A stretch of 64,000 nucleotides of DNA from Streptomyces sp. S4.7 (GTDB lineage Bacteria > Actinomycetota > Actinomycetes > Streptomycetales > Streptomycetaceae), in contig NZ_CP048397.1 in the NCBI RefSeq assembly GCF_010384365.1, forward strand, positions 2,542,001 through 2,606,000, read 5' to 3'. The notes beneath the pieces are model-generated. The model had not been told where the DNA came from. It did not search any database and saw only the letters and a program-made list of their open reading frames with translations. A program made the position numbers and the translations under genes. Of this stretch, positions 22,845 to 33,185 are shown one piece after another. Numbering within the stretch: the stretch's first letter is position 1; every line of letters begins with the position of its first letter.

Positions 22845-24168
22845 TCTGATCCGCCTCGCCAATGAACCGGGATTCACCCGGTGGATTGAGCAGATAAAGA
22901 CGGCCGGTGGATGTGCCCACCCCATCTACCTATCCGGCCGCACCACTACCGCCGACACGAGCGGCAATCTCCTCCGGCATTACGACACGGCCAGCGAACC
23001 CGGCGGGCGTCTCGCAGTCCGCTGCCGCAACCGCCGCGAATCGCGCTGCCAGCCGTGCTCATACACACATTCCGGCGACACATTCCACCTCGTGCGCTCC
23101 GGACTCCTGGGCGGCAAGGACGTACCCGCCTCGGTCGCGGACGCCCCCCGGCTGTTCCTGACCCTGACGGCACCCTCGTTCGGGGCCGTGCACCGCGTCA
23201 CGGACGGCGGCCCCTGCCGACTCACGCGGCAGTCCGGGACCTGCGAGCACGGGCGTCCAAGGGTCTGCGGCCGGTCTCACACGCCGGATGATCCGGACGT
23301 CGGCCAACCGCTCTGCGGACGCTGCTACGACTACACCTCACACGTGCTGTGGCACGCGTGCGCGGGCGAGCTGTGGAGCCGCACCACACGCGCGATCCGG
23401 CGCCACCTCGCGACCGCAGGCGGCATCTCTCAGTCCACGCTCCCGGACGTGGCCCGGCTGAGCTTCGCCAAGGTCGCCGAGTACCAACGGCGCGGGGCCG
23501 TGCACTTCCACGCGGTCATCCGCCTGGACGGTCCACAAGGCCCTGAGTCCGCCCCTCCCGACTGGGCGTCAGCCGAACTGCTCACCAGAGCCGTACGAAG
23601 CGCTGTGCGGGCCGTACAGGCGCCTTTGAGGCACGTTCCGGCCCTGGGGGACCGAGAGTTCATCTGGGGCTCCCAGATCGACGTACACACCATCCGTGGC
23701 CCCCTCGGCGGCCCCGTGACCGAACAAGCCGTTGCGGCCTACATCGCCAAGTACACCGCCAAGAGCGTGGGGGACACCGGCGGCCTGGACCAACCCGTCA
23801 CCAGTGCCGAGGAAATCAGTCTCGCGCCCGTCTCCGCCCACCTGCGCGCCCTCATGGGCACCTGCTGGCGCCTGGGCGCTCTCCCCGAGCTGCAACACCT
23901 CAGACTGCGCCCCTGGACTCACACACTCGGCTACCGGGGCCATGTCCTCACCAAATCCCGCCGCTACAGCACCACTTACCGCGCACTGCGTGACGCACGG
24001 ACGGTCCACCAGCAATCCGACTCCCCCGTCACCGCAGACGAAACCGAGACCGTTTCCGAATGGCGATACGTCGGCTCTGGCCACACCCCAGGCGAATCGG
24101 AGATCGCGGCCGGCGTAGCGCAAGACCTTTTCGACCTGCGTGAAATCAAACGCATCCTGAGACTTTGA
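22741..24168 (+). CDS. RepSA-like replication initiator of the AICE
   Basis: A protein of about 475 residues matching the RepSA family. It has the N-terminal ERDLIRLANEPGFTRWIEQI, the cysteine-rich RRESRCQPCSYTHSGDTF, LFLTLTAPSFGAVH, the metal-binding block GAVHFHAVIRLDGP (HxH of rolling-circle initiators), and VAAYIAKYTAKSVGDTGGLD with the tyrosine-lysine active region. It nicks the element's origin for rolling-circle replication. The start is uncertain: ATGs at 22741 and 22768 lack ribosome-binding sites and precede a terminator-like hairpin, while homology begins after it. Confidence 0.88.
   Translation: MFVKGRPRAMNSTKKGRPVVNAAGRPPFLSETERDLIRLANEPGFTRWIEQIKTAGGCAHPIYLSGRTTTADTSGNLLRHYDTASEPGGRLAVRCRNRRESRCQPCSYTHSGDTFHLVRSGLLGGKDVPASVADAPRLFLTLTAPSFGAVHRVTDGGPCRLTRQSGTCEHGRPRVCGRSHTPDDPDVGQPLCGRCYDYTSHVLWHACAGELWSRTTRAIRRHLATAGGISQSTLPDVARLSFAKVAEYQRRGAVHFHAVIRLDGPQGPESAPPDWASAELLTRAVRSAVRAVQAPLRHVPALGDREFIWGSQIDVHTIRGPLGGPVTEQAVAAYIAKYTAKSVGDTGGLDQPVTSAEEISLAPVSAHLRALMGTCWRLGALPELQHLRLRPWTHTLGYRGHVLTKSRRYSTTYRALRDARTVHQQSDSPVTADETETVSEWRYVGSGHTPGESEIAAGVAQDLFDLREIKRILRL
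22786..22817 (+). terminator. intrinsic-terminator hairpin inside the 5' end of rep
   Basis: GGGCGCCCCG and CGGGGCGCCC form a perfect 10-bp stem with a 12-base loop, followed by GCC and TTTT. It lies inside the leader ORF and before the conserved part of Rep, so it could act as an attenuator. Confidence 0.65.
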
Positions 24169-24178
24169 GGTGCGTTCG

Positions 24179-24640
24179 ATGGTTCATGAGACTTGCGGTT
24201 TCCTCAGTCTCGAATTGAGCGGAGACCGGTTCAGAGGATACCTACCGCGTTGGTGTTTCACGACTCGCAGCATTAAGAAAGCCAGCGAACTGAGCGCGCT
24301 ATCCAAAGGCGCCGTAACGTCCTACTGCACTGTTGCTGACCGGAATGAGACGCACGAAGTATCCAGCACGATCCCCGAGTTTCTTGTGACCTCTCTCGGG
24401 GCCTCGAATGATCCGCTGTCGTTTCGATTGGCTCGCGCCAGGAGTCTCGGGATGTTCAGTCTTCAGGTGGAGTCATCCAAGCTTAGGTCAGTTCTTGAAA
24501 GCGACTTCTCTGATGCTGCTTCGCTAGAGCTTGCTGAGACTTCTGTCTTCCGCCTGGAGATGCGAGAGGTGTCCTTCACCACCTTGACCGGTCGGACTGT
24601 GATGTTTTTCCGTCCGGCTATCGTCCGGATTTCCGAATAG
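24179..24640 (+). CDS. unrecognised lower-GC cargo protein of the AICE
   Basis: A 153-residue protein. ATG 24179 is chosen for GAGG 9 bases upstream over GTG 24170. Its base composition is clearly lower in GC than the Rep gene before it, and it uses many A/T-ending codons. The product mixes strands and helices (SLELSGDRFRGYLPRW, SFRLARARSLGMFSLQVESS, VFRLEMREVSFTTL) and has no motif I know. A terminator follows. Position next to the integrase is typical for accessory cargo, such as defence or exclusion genes. Confidence 0.6.
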   Translation: MVHETCGFLSLELSGDRFRGYLPRWCFTTRSIKKASELSALSKGAVTSYCTVADRNETHEVSSTIPEFLVTSLGASNDPLSFRLARARSLGMFSLQVESSKLRSVLESDFSDAASLELAETSVFRLEMREVSFTTLTGRTVMFFRPAIVRISE

Positions 24641-24646
24641 ACAAAG

Positions 24647-24685
24647 AATCGCGCCCCGACTGACCAATACAGTCGGGGCGCGATT
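24647..24685. terminator. bidirectional terminator between the cargo gene and the integrase
   Basis: AATCGCGCCCCGACTG pairs perfectly with CAGTCGGGGCGCGATT (16 bp, 7-base loop) between two convergent genes. Confidence 0.9.
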
Positions 24686-24699
24686 CCTTGTTGCGCAGC

Positions 24700-26217
24700 C
24701 TAGCTAGCGAGTTCGTACGGGTTGACGCCGGAGCACTTTACGCGGCTCGGTGCGCTTGCCGGATAGATCAATACACGTACATCGAATTGGGCCAGTAGTT
24801 CCCGGCGGGCTGCGCCGTCCTTCGCTGCGTGCCATTCGTCGGAAACCGTTTTGCCCGTGGGAACACTGCGCATTCCGGCCGGTCGTTCGGGGAGCGACTT
24901 GTAGCGGTCGATTTCCCTCCCCATTCGTGCGTACTCGGTGCGGAACCACTCGGCGTCATCGGCAGAGTCATACAGTCCGGCCGATCGGTCATCGCGTAGC
25001 CGTGCCCGATTCCTTTCGAGTTCGAGAATGCGGGCGGCGTACCCGGTACCTGGATCGAACTTTGTCTCCATCACCTGTGCGCTGCCGTATTCAGACAGGA
25101 ACCACTTTTCCACCTGAGCTTCTGCCAAGGTTTTCTTGATGGTCGGTGCTGGCTTGCAAGATTCTGAGCCCTGCACCCCTCGGACACGACCGACGCAGCC
25201 ATACCCCTCTAGGCCGTTGATGGTCATGCGGGCCTGACAATTCCCGCAGTAGGCAATCTCAGAGAGTTCAGATATCCCGCTCGGGGCCTTCTTCTTGCGG
25301 GTGGTGGTCTTCTGAGGTGTCGGCCTTGTTTTCTCCACGAGGGCATCTCGCGTAGCGATATCCCACAGCGGCGGCGCAATTTGTATTGGCTCGCCGCTGG
25401 CGTCAAGTACGGGCTTCCCTTTGTGCATGAGATACCCGAGAGATGCCATGTTGTTGAGGATTCCCCAAAGGGTACGCCAAGTCCAATGCCCGTTTTTCGG
25501 CTCGCGCCCGGCTCGTACGGCCATCAAGTCATGGGGAGTTTGAACTCCTTCGCGCGTTAGGCGCCTGCACTCGCTGGCTATGGTGATCAGCCCTGTAAGA
25601 TCACCGAGAATTCGACGCGCAACCTTCCTAATTTCCACTGAAGCCACAGGATCTAGGGCCACGTGATCTACCGGGCCCTTTGGAGTCAGACGAACGTACA
25701 TGTAGCCGTAAGTCAGCTTGCATTTTGCCTGACCTGCTTTACGCGCCCTCTTTGACTCTTCAGAGGTACGCGTCTTACCGGCCCGGTGCTCCATTTGAGC
25801 ACCGAGAGCCTTCCACGCTAGTTCGGCTTCCTGGTTGGGGTCATCGAGATCCCAAACTCCTAGATGATCGGCCGTGACCAAGATTTGTTTGTTGGCGTGG
25901 ATGGTGTAGGCCGTGCTGAGAACGTCAACAACGTTCCGACCGATCCTGTCGACGGCTGCGCCGACGATCCCGTCGTACGGGCCTCGCTCGCCTCGGAGCC
26001 AGGGCCCAAATTGGGGACGGCTCAACGGCGCCACAACGCCGGACACTTCCCAGTCGTCCGCCCATCCAACGATGTGCGCGTCTACGGACTCGGCGGCCGT
26101 TAGAACCTGGTCCCTCTGCTTCTCGGGGCTATGCGTCGCTTCGTTCTTCCGTGACAGACGGCGGACACCTACCAGGCACCGGCCGCACCCGTCATACGGC
26201 GTGGTGGGTGGGGTCAT
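24700..26217 (-). CDS. large serine recombinase (AICE integrase)
   Basis: A 505-residue integrase. The catalytic domain has the nucleophile Ser22 (VGVRRLSRKNEATHSPEKQR) and the arginines of AVDRIGRNVV near residue 91. A recombinase domain follows (LTYGYMYVRLTPKG onward), then a zinc ribbon (IAYCGNCQARM and a C-rich partner) and a coiled-coil (ARILELERNRARLRDDR). It should catalyse attP x attB joining at the TTCGGCA core next to it; excision would need a directionality factor, not identified. The frame is open to 26283, across attR, so ATG 26217 is preferred. Confidence 0.92.
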   Translation of the reverse strand: MTPPTTPYDGCGRCLVGVRRLSRKNEATHSPEKQRDQVLTAAESVDAHIVGWADDWEVSGVVAPLSRPQFGPWLRGERGPYDGIVGAAVDRIGRNVVDVLSTAYTIHANKQILVTADHLGVWDLDDPNQEAELAWKALGAQMEHRAGKTRTSEESKRARKAGQAKCKLTYGYMYVRLTPKGPVDHVALDPVASVEIRKVARRILGDLTGLITIASECRRLTREGVQTPHDLMAVRAGREPKNGHWTWRTLWGILNNMASLGYLMHKGKPVLDASGEPIQIAPPLWDIATRDALVEKTRPTPQKTTTRKKKAPSGISELSEIAYCGNCQARMTINGLEGYGCVGRVRGVQGSESCKPAPTIKKTLAEAQVEKWFLSEYGSAQVMETKFDPGTGYAARILELERNRARLRDDRSAGLYDSADDAEWFRTEYARMGREIDRYKSLPERPAGMRSVPTGKTVSDEWHAAKDGAARRELLAQFDVRVLIYPASAPSRVKCSGVNPYELAS

Positions 26218-26275
26218 GACTTCTATGGTGGGCTTCCTCACGGCGCGCTCCAAGTATTCTCCGACTTGGTTGCCG

Positions 26276-26282
26276 TTCGGCA
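26276..26282 (+). other. attR core
   Basis: The second TTCGGCA joins element sequence to the transporter codons (FG then IYSYLAVTIGQVFF). The transporter frame continues from here in the same phase as at attL. Confidence 0.75.
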
Positions 26283-27583
26283 TCTACAGCTATCTGGCCG
26301 TCACCATCGGCCAGGTCTTCTTCCCCTCGGGCAACGACACCGTCCAACTGCTCTCCTCCTTCGCGACCTTCGCGGTGGCCTTCCTCGTACGGCCACTCGG
26401 CGGCATGTTCTTCGGTCCTTTGGGTGACCGGATCGGCCGCAAGAAGGTCCTGGCCATGACCATGATCATGATGGCGATCGGCACCGGCACGATCGGACTG
26501 ATCCCGTCGTACGACACGATCGGCTTCTGGTCCCCCGCCCTGCTGATCCTCTTCCGGCTCGTCCAGGGCTTCTCCACCGGCGGCGAGTACGGCGGCGCGT
26601 CCACCTTCATCGCCGAGTACGCCCCCGACAAACGGCGCGGCTTCTTCGGCAGCTTCCTCGAATTCGGCACCCTCGCCGGCTACGTCGGCGCGGCAGGACT
26701 CGTCACCGGGCTCACCGCCTGGCTCGGCTCGGACGGCATGGCCGCCTGGGGCTGGCGCGTACCGTTCCTCGTCGCCGCGCCGCTGGGACTCATCGGCCTC
26801 TACCTGCGGCTGAGACTCGACGAGACACCCGCGTTCGCCAAGATGGAGCAGGACTCGGCCCGCACGTCCGAGACCGCCGACGCGGTCGAGAGCAGCACCG
26901 CCTCGGACCTCGGCAGGATCTTCCAGGACCACTGGCCGAGGCTGATCCTCTGCGTCTGCCTCGTCGGCGCGTACAACGTCACCGACTACATGCTGCTGTC
27001 GTACATGCCGACGTACCTCTCCGACCAGCTCGACTACAGCGACACCCACGGGCTGCTCATCCTGCTCGGCGTCATGGTCGCGCTGATGATGATCATCAGT
27101 CAGGTGGGGCGCCTCAGCGACCGGTTCGGGCGCAAGCCCCTCCTGATGACCGGCATGCTCGGCTTCCTGGTCCTCTCCCTTCCGGCGTTCCTGCTGATCG
27201 GGCAGGGCAGTTACCTCGCGGTCATCGCCGGGATGGCGATGCTGGGGCTCTCCCTGGTCTGTCTCCTCGGCACCATGTCGGCGGCCCTGCCCGCGCTCTT
27301 CCCCACGAGCGTCCGCTACGGCTCCCTGTCGGTCGGCTACAACCTCTCGGCGTCGCTCTTCGGCGGCACGACGCCGTTCGTGATCACCGGCCTGATCGGC
27401 CTCACCGGCGACAAGCTGATGCCCGCGTACTACGCGATGTTCGCGGCCCTGGTCGGCGTCGTCGCGGTGGCCTGCATGAGGGAGACGGCGCGTCAGCCGC
27501 TGGAGGGATCGCCGCCGTCGGTGGAGACGAAGGAGGAGGCGGTGGCGCTGGTGCTGGAGCAGGCGCCGGGGGTGAGGTTCTGA
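26276..27583 (+). pseudogene. MHS/ProP-type transporter, 3' part after the AICE
   Basis: About 435 codons encode the remaining eleven helices of an MHS-family major facilitator. The landmark loop GPLGDRIGRKKVLAMTMIMM after helix 2 and the family's GFSTGGEYGGASTFIAEYAP motif are intact, and the second-half loop SDRFGRKP is present. The family co-transports protons with osmolytes or organic acids such as proline, betaine or ketoglutarate; the substrate is not clear. It is 5'-truncated by the AICE and lacks its own start, but shows no internal decay. Confidence 0.9.
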
Positions 27584-27613
27584 GCGGGCGGGCGGTAGGA
27601 TGACGGGCGTCTC

Positions 27614-27697
27614 GCGGCGGTGGCGCAGTGGCGACGCAGCAGACTTAGGATCTGTGGCCCGTGAAAAGGCTTGAGGGTTCGAATCCCTTCCGCCGCA
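27614..27697 (+). tRNA. tRNA-Leu (anticodon TAG)
   Basis: An 84-base class II tRNA. The acceptor stem is GCGGCGG/CCGCCGC, the anticodon loop CTTAGGA gives TAG, the variable arm is long, and the T-arm carries GGTTCGAAT. CCA is not encoded. It is not the AICE attachment site. Confidence 0.93.
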
Positions 27698-27701
27698 CAG
27701 C

Positions 27702-27748
27702 AACGGCCTACGAATCAAAGCCCATGGGTCATCGATGCGTAGGCCGTT
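27702..27748 (+). terminator. terminator of the tRNA-Leu gene
   Basis: AACGGCCTACG and CGTAGGCCGTT form an 11-bp stem with a long loop, followed by TCTC, 4 bases after the tRNA. Confidence 0.7.
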
Positions 27749-27799
27749 TCTCTCGTGCGCGGCGGTTCTCCTGCGCGGCGGCGTCGCGATGGACGGGCC

Positions 27800-28402
27800 T
27801 CAGCCCAGCAGCTCTCGCACCTCCGGCACCAGCGCCCGGAACGCCTTGCCGCGGTGGCTGATCGCGTTCTTCTCCGCCGGCGTCAGTTCCGCACAGGTGC
27901 GGGTGTCGTTCTCCGGCTGGAGGATCGGGTCGTAGCCGAAGCCGCCCGTGCCCGACGGGGAGTGGCGCAGGGTGCCGCGGAGTTGACCCTCCACCACCCG
28001 CTGCGTGCCGTCCGGGAAGGCCAGGGCCGCCGCGCAGGCGAAGTGGGCCGCGCGGTGCGGGGGCGCGATGTCGGAGAGCTGGGCCAGCAGCAGGTCGAGG
28101 TTGGCGCGGTCGTCGCCGTGGGTGCCCGACCAGCGGGCGGAGAAGATGCCGGGGGCGCCGCCGAGGACGTCGACGCAGAGGCCGGAGTCGTCGGCGACGG
28201 CCGGGTGGCCGGTCGCGCGGGCCAGGGCGTGCGCCTTGAGCAGGGCGTTCTCGGCGAAGGTGACGCCGGTTTCCTTGACGTCCGGGATGTCGGGGTAGGC
28301 ATCCGCGCCGACGAGGTCGTGGGTGAGACCGGCGTCGGCGAGGATCGCCTTCAGTTCGGTGATTTTCCCGGCGTTGCGGGTGGCGAGGATCAGGCGCGTC
28401 AT
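27800..28402 (-). CDS. rdgB: non-canonical purine NTP pyrophosphatase (RdgB/HAM1)
   Basis: A 200-residue Maf/HAM1-type enzyme with the family motifs LILATRNAGKITELKAIL (substrate-binding), ENALLKAHALARATGHPAVADDSGLCVDVL, and GTGGFGYDPIL. It hydrolyses ITP, XTP and dITP to monophosphates, keeping deaminated purines out of nucleic acids. It starts at ATG 28402. It lies near rph in the same order as in other Streptomyces. Confidence 0.95.
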   Translation of the reverse strand: MTRLILATRNAGKITELKAILADAGLTHDLVGADAYPDIPDVKETGVTFAENALLKAHALARATGHPAVADDSGLCVDVLGGAPGIFSARWSGTHGDDRANLDLLLAQLSDIAPPHRAAHFACAAALAFPDGTQRVVEGQLRGTLRHSPSGTGGFGYDPILQPENDTRTCAELTPAEKNAISHRGKAFRALVPEVRELLG

Positions 28403-28447
28403 GCGTCGATTATCCGCCCGCGGCCGGGAGGCCCGTTACGGGGTGCG

Positions 28448-28831
28448 TTACGGGGTGCAGACCTTGCCTATCTCGGTGGCCGCGTCCGTCACGGGGCTGG
28501 GGTCGGGGGTTGCGTCACCGTTCTCGATGGCCTCGCGGACGGTGCCGACGCCGGTGTCGAGGTCCTCGACCGCCTTGCTGAGATCGGCGTTGTCGGTCTT
28601 GTCCTTGAGCTTGTCGAGTTCGGTGTCGATGTCGTTCAGGGCCTCTTCGGCCTGCGTCGGGTCGTCCGCCGCGGTGGAGATCGCCTGTTGGAGCTTGTCC
28701 ACGCTGGTGGCTATGGCGTCGGCGGTCTGGACGCAGTCGAGGGCCTTGTCGAGTGCGCCACAGCCGGCCGCCCCCGTGAGCGTGAGCAGGACGGCGGCTA
28801 TGGTCGCCGCGGTGCGTCGGCGCGAGGCCAT
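28448..28831 (-). CDS. small secreted lipoprotein, helical
   Basis: A 127-residue protein with a signal peptide ending in a lipobox-like TGAAGC (Cys24), so lipid anchoring outside the membrane is likely. The mature part is acidic and helical with heptad-like spacing (LDCVQTADAIATSVDKLQQA, LNDIDTELDKLKDKTDNADL). This resembles coiled-coil surface lipoproteins of no known role. It ends with a second cysteine (KVCTP) that may pair with Cys33. Confidence 0.75.
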   Translation of the reverse strand: MASRRRTAATIAAVLLTLTGAAGCGALDKALDCVQTADAIATSVDKLQQAISTAADDPTQAEEALNDIDTELDKLKDKTDNADLSKAVEDLDTGVGTVREAIENGDATPDPSPVTDAATEIGKVCTP

Positions 28832-28856
28832 GGGTCGGTTCCCTCCCTTGGTGCGG

Positions 28857-28888
28857 AAGGGCGGTACGGGCAGGTCCGTACCGCCCTT
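28857..28888 (-). terminator. terminator of rph
   Basis: AAGGGCGGTACGG and CCGTACCGCCCTT make a perfect 13-bp stem with a six-base loop, between the rph stop and the lipoprotein start. Confidence 0.8.
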
Positions 28889-28936
28889 GAGAGTCGCGAC
28901 AGTAACGACGCCGGACCCCGCCTCTTGGTTGCCTCT

Positions 28937-29674
<738 letters not shown>

Positions 29675-29802
29675 GGGTGTGAGCCTAGCGGGACGTGACT
29701 GAGGGGCCGGGCCCGATCCAAAGGACAGGCCCGAGTTCCGGTTCTCCGCGCGGGGTACGGCGGTTGTCCGGATCGGGCCCCTCGGTGAGCGTGGTCGGGC
29801 GG

Positions 29803-30036
29803 TTACATCATGTCTTCGATGTCGGCGGCGATCGGGTCGGCGTCCGTGCCGATGACGACCTGGATCGCGGTGCCCATCTTGACGACGCCGTGGGCGCCGG
29901 CGGCCTTCAGCGCGACCTCGTCGACCTTGGCCGGGTCCACCACCTCGGTACGGAGGCGGGTGATGCAGCCCTCGACCTCTTCGATGTTCTCGATCCCGCC
30001 GAGCCCGGCGACGATCTTCTCAGCCTTGCTGGCCAT
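29803..30036 (-). CDS. nagF: PTS EIIB component for N-acetylglucosamine (NagF)
   Basis: A 77-residue free-standing EIIB domain with the phosphocysteine motif [11 protein letters not shown] and the [14 protein letters not shown] ending. It receives phosphate from EIIA and passes it to sugar bound by the EIIC proteins NagE1 and NagE2 encoded beside it. ATG 30036 with GGGAG upstream is preferred over a frame extension to 30078. It shares a divergent control region with nagE1 that contains a dre operator. Confidence 0.9.
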   Translation of the reverse strand: MASKAEKIVAGLGGIENIEEVEGCITRLRTEVVDPAKVDEVALKAAGAHGVVKMGTAIQVVIGTDADPIAADIEDMM

Positions 30037-30205
30037 GTCTTGCTCCCTGCTGTCCAAGGGGGTGGAGTACCGGTTCACCGTGGATCCGATTTTTCACGGT
30101 AACTCACGGTTGGCCCATCTTCACGGGCGGGTGACCGCCCCGTACCGAAAGATGACGGTCACCAGCGATACGCCGTCCGTGGCCCGGCCCCGGGAGCGTA
30201 TCGCA

Positions 30206-30221
30206 ACTGGTCTACACCACT
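30206..30221. promoter_or_regulatory. DasR-responsive element (dre) between nagF and nagE1
   Basis: ACTGGTCTACACCACT matches the dre consensus ACTGGTCTAGACCACT at 15 of 16 positions. It lies 20 bases before the nagE1 start. DasR, a GntR repressor, releases it when glucosamine-6-phosphate builds up. Confidence 0.92.
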
Positions 30222-30240
30222 GTGCCACGGGAGGACGCCG

Positions 30241-31524
30241 ATGAGTTCGACGGGTGCCGAGGCGTCGGCCGCTCCCCCGGCGGCGCCCCGACGGCGGTGG
30301 TGGAACGGTCTCCTCCAGGGACTCCAGAAGGTCGGGCGCAGCCTCCAGCTCCCGGTGGCCGTGCTGCCCGCGGCGGGTCTGCTCGTCAGTCTGGGCAATC
30401 TCTTCGCGGCGTATCTGCACGGCCCCTTCTGGGACAAGACGACCAAGGTCTTCCTCCAGGGCGGCAACGCGATCCTCGACGGGAGCTTCGGGCTGCCGCT
30501 GCTGTTCTGCATCGGGGTCGCGATCGGCTTCGCCAAGAGGGCCGACGGGTCCACGGCGCTGGCGGCGGTCGTGGGCTTTCTCGTCTATCACAACATCCTG
30601 GTGGCGTTCCCCGCCGACGGCACGGTCACCGACGCGCTGCCGGAGGGCGATCCGCAGAATCCGGGGGTGCTCGGCGGCATCCTGATCGGGCTGCTCACGG
30701 CGGTGGTCTGGCAGCGTTTCCACCGTACGAGGCTGGTGGACTGGCTCGGCTTCTTCAACGGCCGCCGTCTGGTGCCGATCCTGATGGCGTTCCTGGGGGT
30801 GATCCTCGGGGTGCTGTTCGGGCTGCTGTGGCAGCCGGTGGGTGACGCGCTGACGGCGTTCGCGAAGCACCTGATCAATCTGGGCGCGTGGGGCGCGGGC
30901 ATCTTCGGTGTGGCGAACCGGCTGCTGATCCCGATCGGGATGCACCAGTTCCTGAACACCTTCTTCTGGTTCCAGGCGGGCGAGTTCACGACGGAGGACG
31001 GGACCGTGGTCCAGGGCGACCTGACGCGGTTCTTCGCGCAGGACCCGACGGCGGGTCAGTTCATGTCGGGCTTCTTCCCGATCATGATGTTCGGGCTGCC
31101 GGCCGCCGCACTGGCGATCGCGCACTGCGCGCGGCCCGAGCGGCGCAAGCAGGTGACGGGCCTGATGATCTCGGTCGGCCTGACGTCGTTCGTGACGGGT
31201 GTGACGGAGCCGCTGGAGTTCTCGTTCATGTTCGCCGCGCCGCTGCTGTACGGGCTGCACGCACTGCTGACGGGTGCGTCGATGGCGATCACGTGGGCGC
31301 TCGGTGTGCACGCCGGGTTCAGCTTCTCGGCGGGGCTGATCGACTACGTCGTCAACTGGCACCTGGACACGAAGCCTTGGCTGATCATCCCGATCGGGCT
31401 CTGCTTCGCGGTCGTCTACTACGTGCTGTTCCGGTTCGCGATCACGAAGTTTGACATCCCGACTCCGGGGCGGGAGCCGGAGGAGCTGGAGGAGGAGGTC
31501 GAGCGACAGAACATGGGGAAGTGA
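30241..31524 (+). CDS. nagE1: PTS EIIC, N-acetylglucosamine permease NagE1
   Basis: A 427-residue membrane permease of the glucose/GlcNAc PTS family, with about ten hydrophobic segments. Family motifs include LQLPVAVLPAAGLLVSLG, IGFAKRADGSTALAAVVGFL, ANRLLIPIGMHQFLNTFFWF, GFFPIMMFGLPAAALAIAHC and the substrate-site TGVTEPLEFSFMF. It lacks fused EIIB, which is supplied by NagF. ATG 30241 follows GGGAGG. It is 70 percent or so similar by eye to the downstream NagE2. Confidence 0.92.
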   Translation: MSSTGAEASAAPPAAPRRRWWNGLLQGLQKVGRSLQLPVAVLPAAGLLVSLGNLFAAYLHGPFWDKTTKVFLQGGNAILDGSFGLPLLFCIGVAIGFAKRADGSTALAAVVGFLVYHNILVAFPADGTVTDALPEGDPQNPGVLGGILIGLLTAVVWQRFHRTRLVDWLGFFNGRRLVPILMAFLGVILGVLFGLLWQPVGDALTAFAKHLINLGAWGAGIFGVANRLLIPIGMHQFLNTFFWFQAGEFTTEDGTVVQGDLTRFFAQDPTAGQFMSGFFPIMMFGLPAAALAIAHCARPERRKQVTGLMISVGLTSFVTGVTEPLEFSFMFAAPLLYGLHALLTGASMAITWALGVHAGFSFSAGLIDYVVNWHLDTKPWLIIPIGLCFAVVYYVLFRFAITKFDIPTPGREPEELEEEVERQNMGK

Positions 31525-31618
31525 CGCGGGAGCGTGGACATCGAAGGGCGGCGGGGTGAGCGGGGACGGCGGGTGAGCCGGGGCGCCGGCCCGTTCGCGT
31601 AGCCCGCGCGGAGCCCCC

Positions 31619-31654
31619 GGAAGGCCCCCGGACCATGAGGTCCGGGGGCCTTCC
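31619..31654 (+). terminator. terminator of nagE1
   Basis: GGAAGGCCCCCGGACC and GGTCCGGGGGCCTTCC form a perfect 16-bp stem around ATGA. It separates nagE1 from nagE2 transcription. Confidence 0.9.
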
Positions 31655-31747
31655 CGTACGTCCGCGGCGGGTCGGTGGCACCCCTGAATCATCGAGTCCG
31701 GATCGAAAGAATTCGAAGGTTCCTTATTCAACCCTCACCATGTTACA

Positions 31748-31780
31748 AATGGTCTACACCACTCATAGGTGTAGACCACA
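31748..31780. promoter_or_regulatory. paired, inverted dre sites upstream of nagE2
   Basis: AATGGTCTACACCACT (31748-31763, 14 of 16 to consensus) is followed on the other strand by TGTGGTCTACACCTAT (31780-31765). The two form a perfect inverted repeat GTCTACACC...GGTGTAGAC. This suggests two DasR dimers side by side upstream of nagE2. Confidence 0.88.
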
Positions 31781-31863
31781 TGGCTGCGCGCCGTGTTCCC
31801 GGGTCACCGCCGATCCCCATTGTGCCTGCTCAACGGCGGTGCCTTGTCCTCTGGAGGAAGTTG

Positions 31864-33126
<1,263 letters not shown>

Positions 33127-33140
33127 ACCCTCGGCGCGAC

Positions 33141-33178
33141 CGACGGTGCCCCCGGCCGGGAAGGCCGGGGGACCGTCG
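33141..33178 (+). terminator. terminator of nagE2
   Basis: CGACGGT and CCCCCGGCC pair with GGCCGGGGG and ACCGTCG, giving a 16-bp stem with one bulged G and a five-base loop, 14 bases past the stop. Confidence 0.8.
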
Positions 33179-33185
33179 CGTCAAC

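Larger units (their letters stand above)
16133..26282. mobile_element. 10.14-kb actinomycete integrative and conjugative element (AICE)
   Basis: The segment interrupts a transporter gene whose halves rejoin exactly in frame. It holds the standard AICE modules: a serine integrase beside the right end, a RepSA-like initiator, an FtsK/TraB transfer ATPase with an Spd-like protein, and an XRE regulator. Both ends carry TTCGGCA (16133-16139 and 26276-26282), so the unit length is 10,143 bp. Average GC is visibly lower than the flanks, most clearly in 24179-26217. All modules look intact, so it may be able to excise and transfer. Confidence 0.92.

Noticed and set aside
27614..27697. tRNA-Leu as the AICE attachment site
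   Set aside because: The transporter gene rejoins across the element at TTCGGCA, and no tRNA 3' fragment occurs at the left boundary.
26192..27718. A 508-codon minus-strand frame
   Set aside because: It is the antisense shadow of the transporter and tRNA region, rich in Arg/Glu/His typical of high-GC reverse frames.
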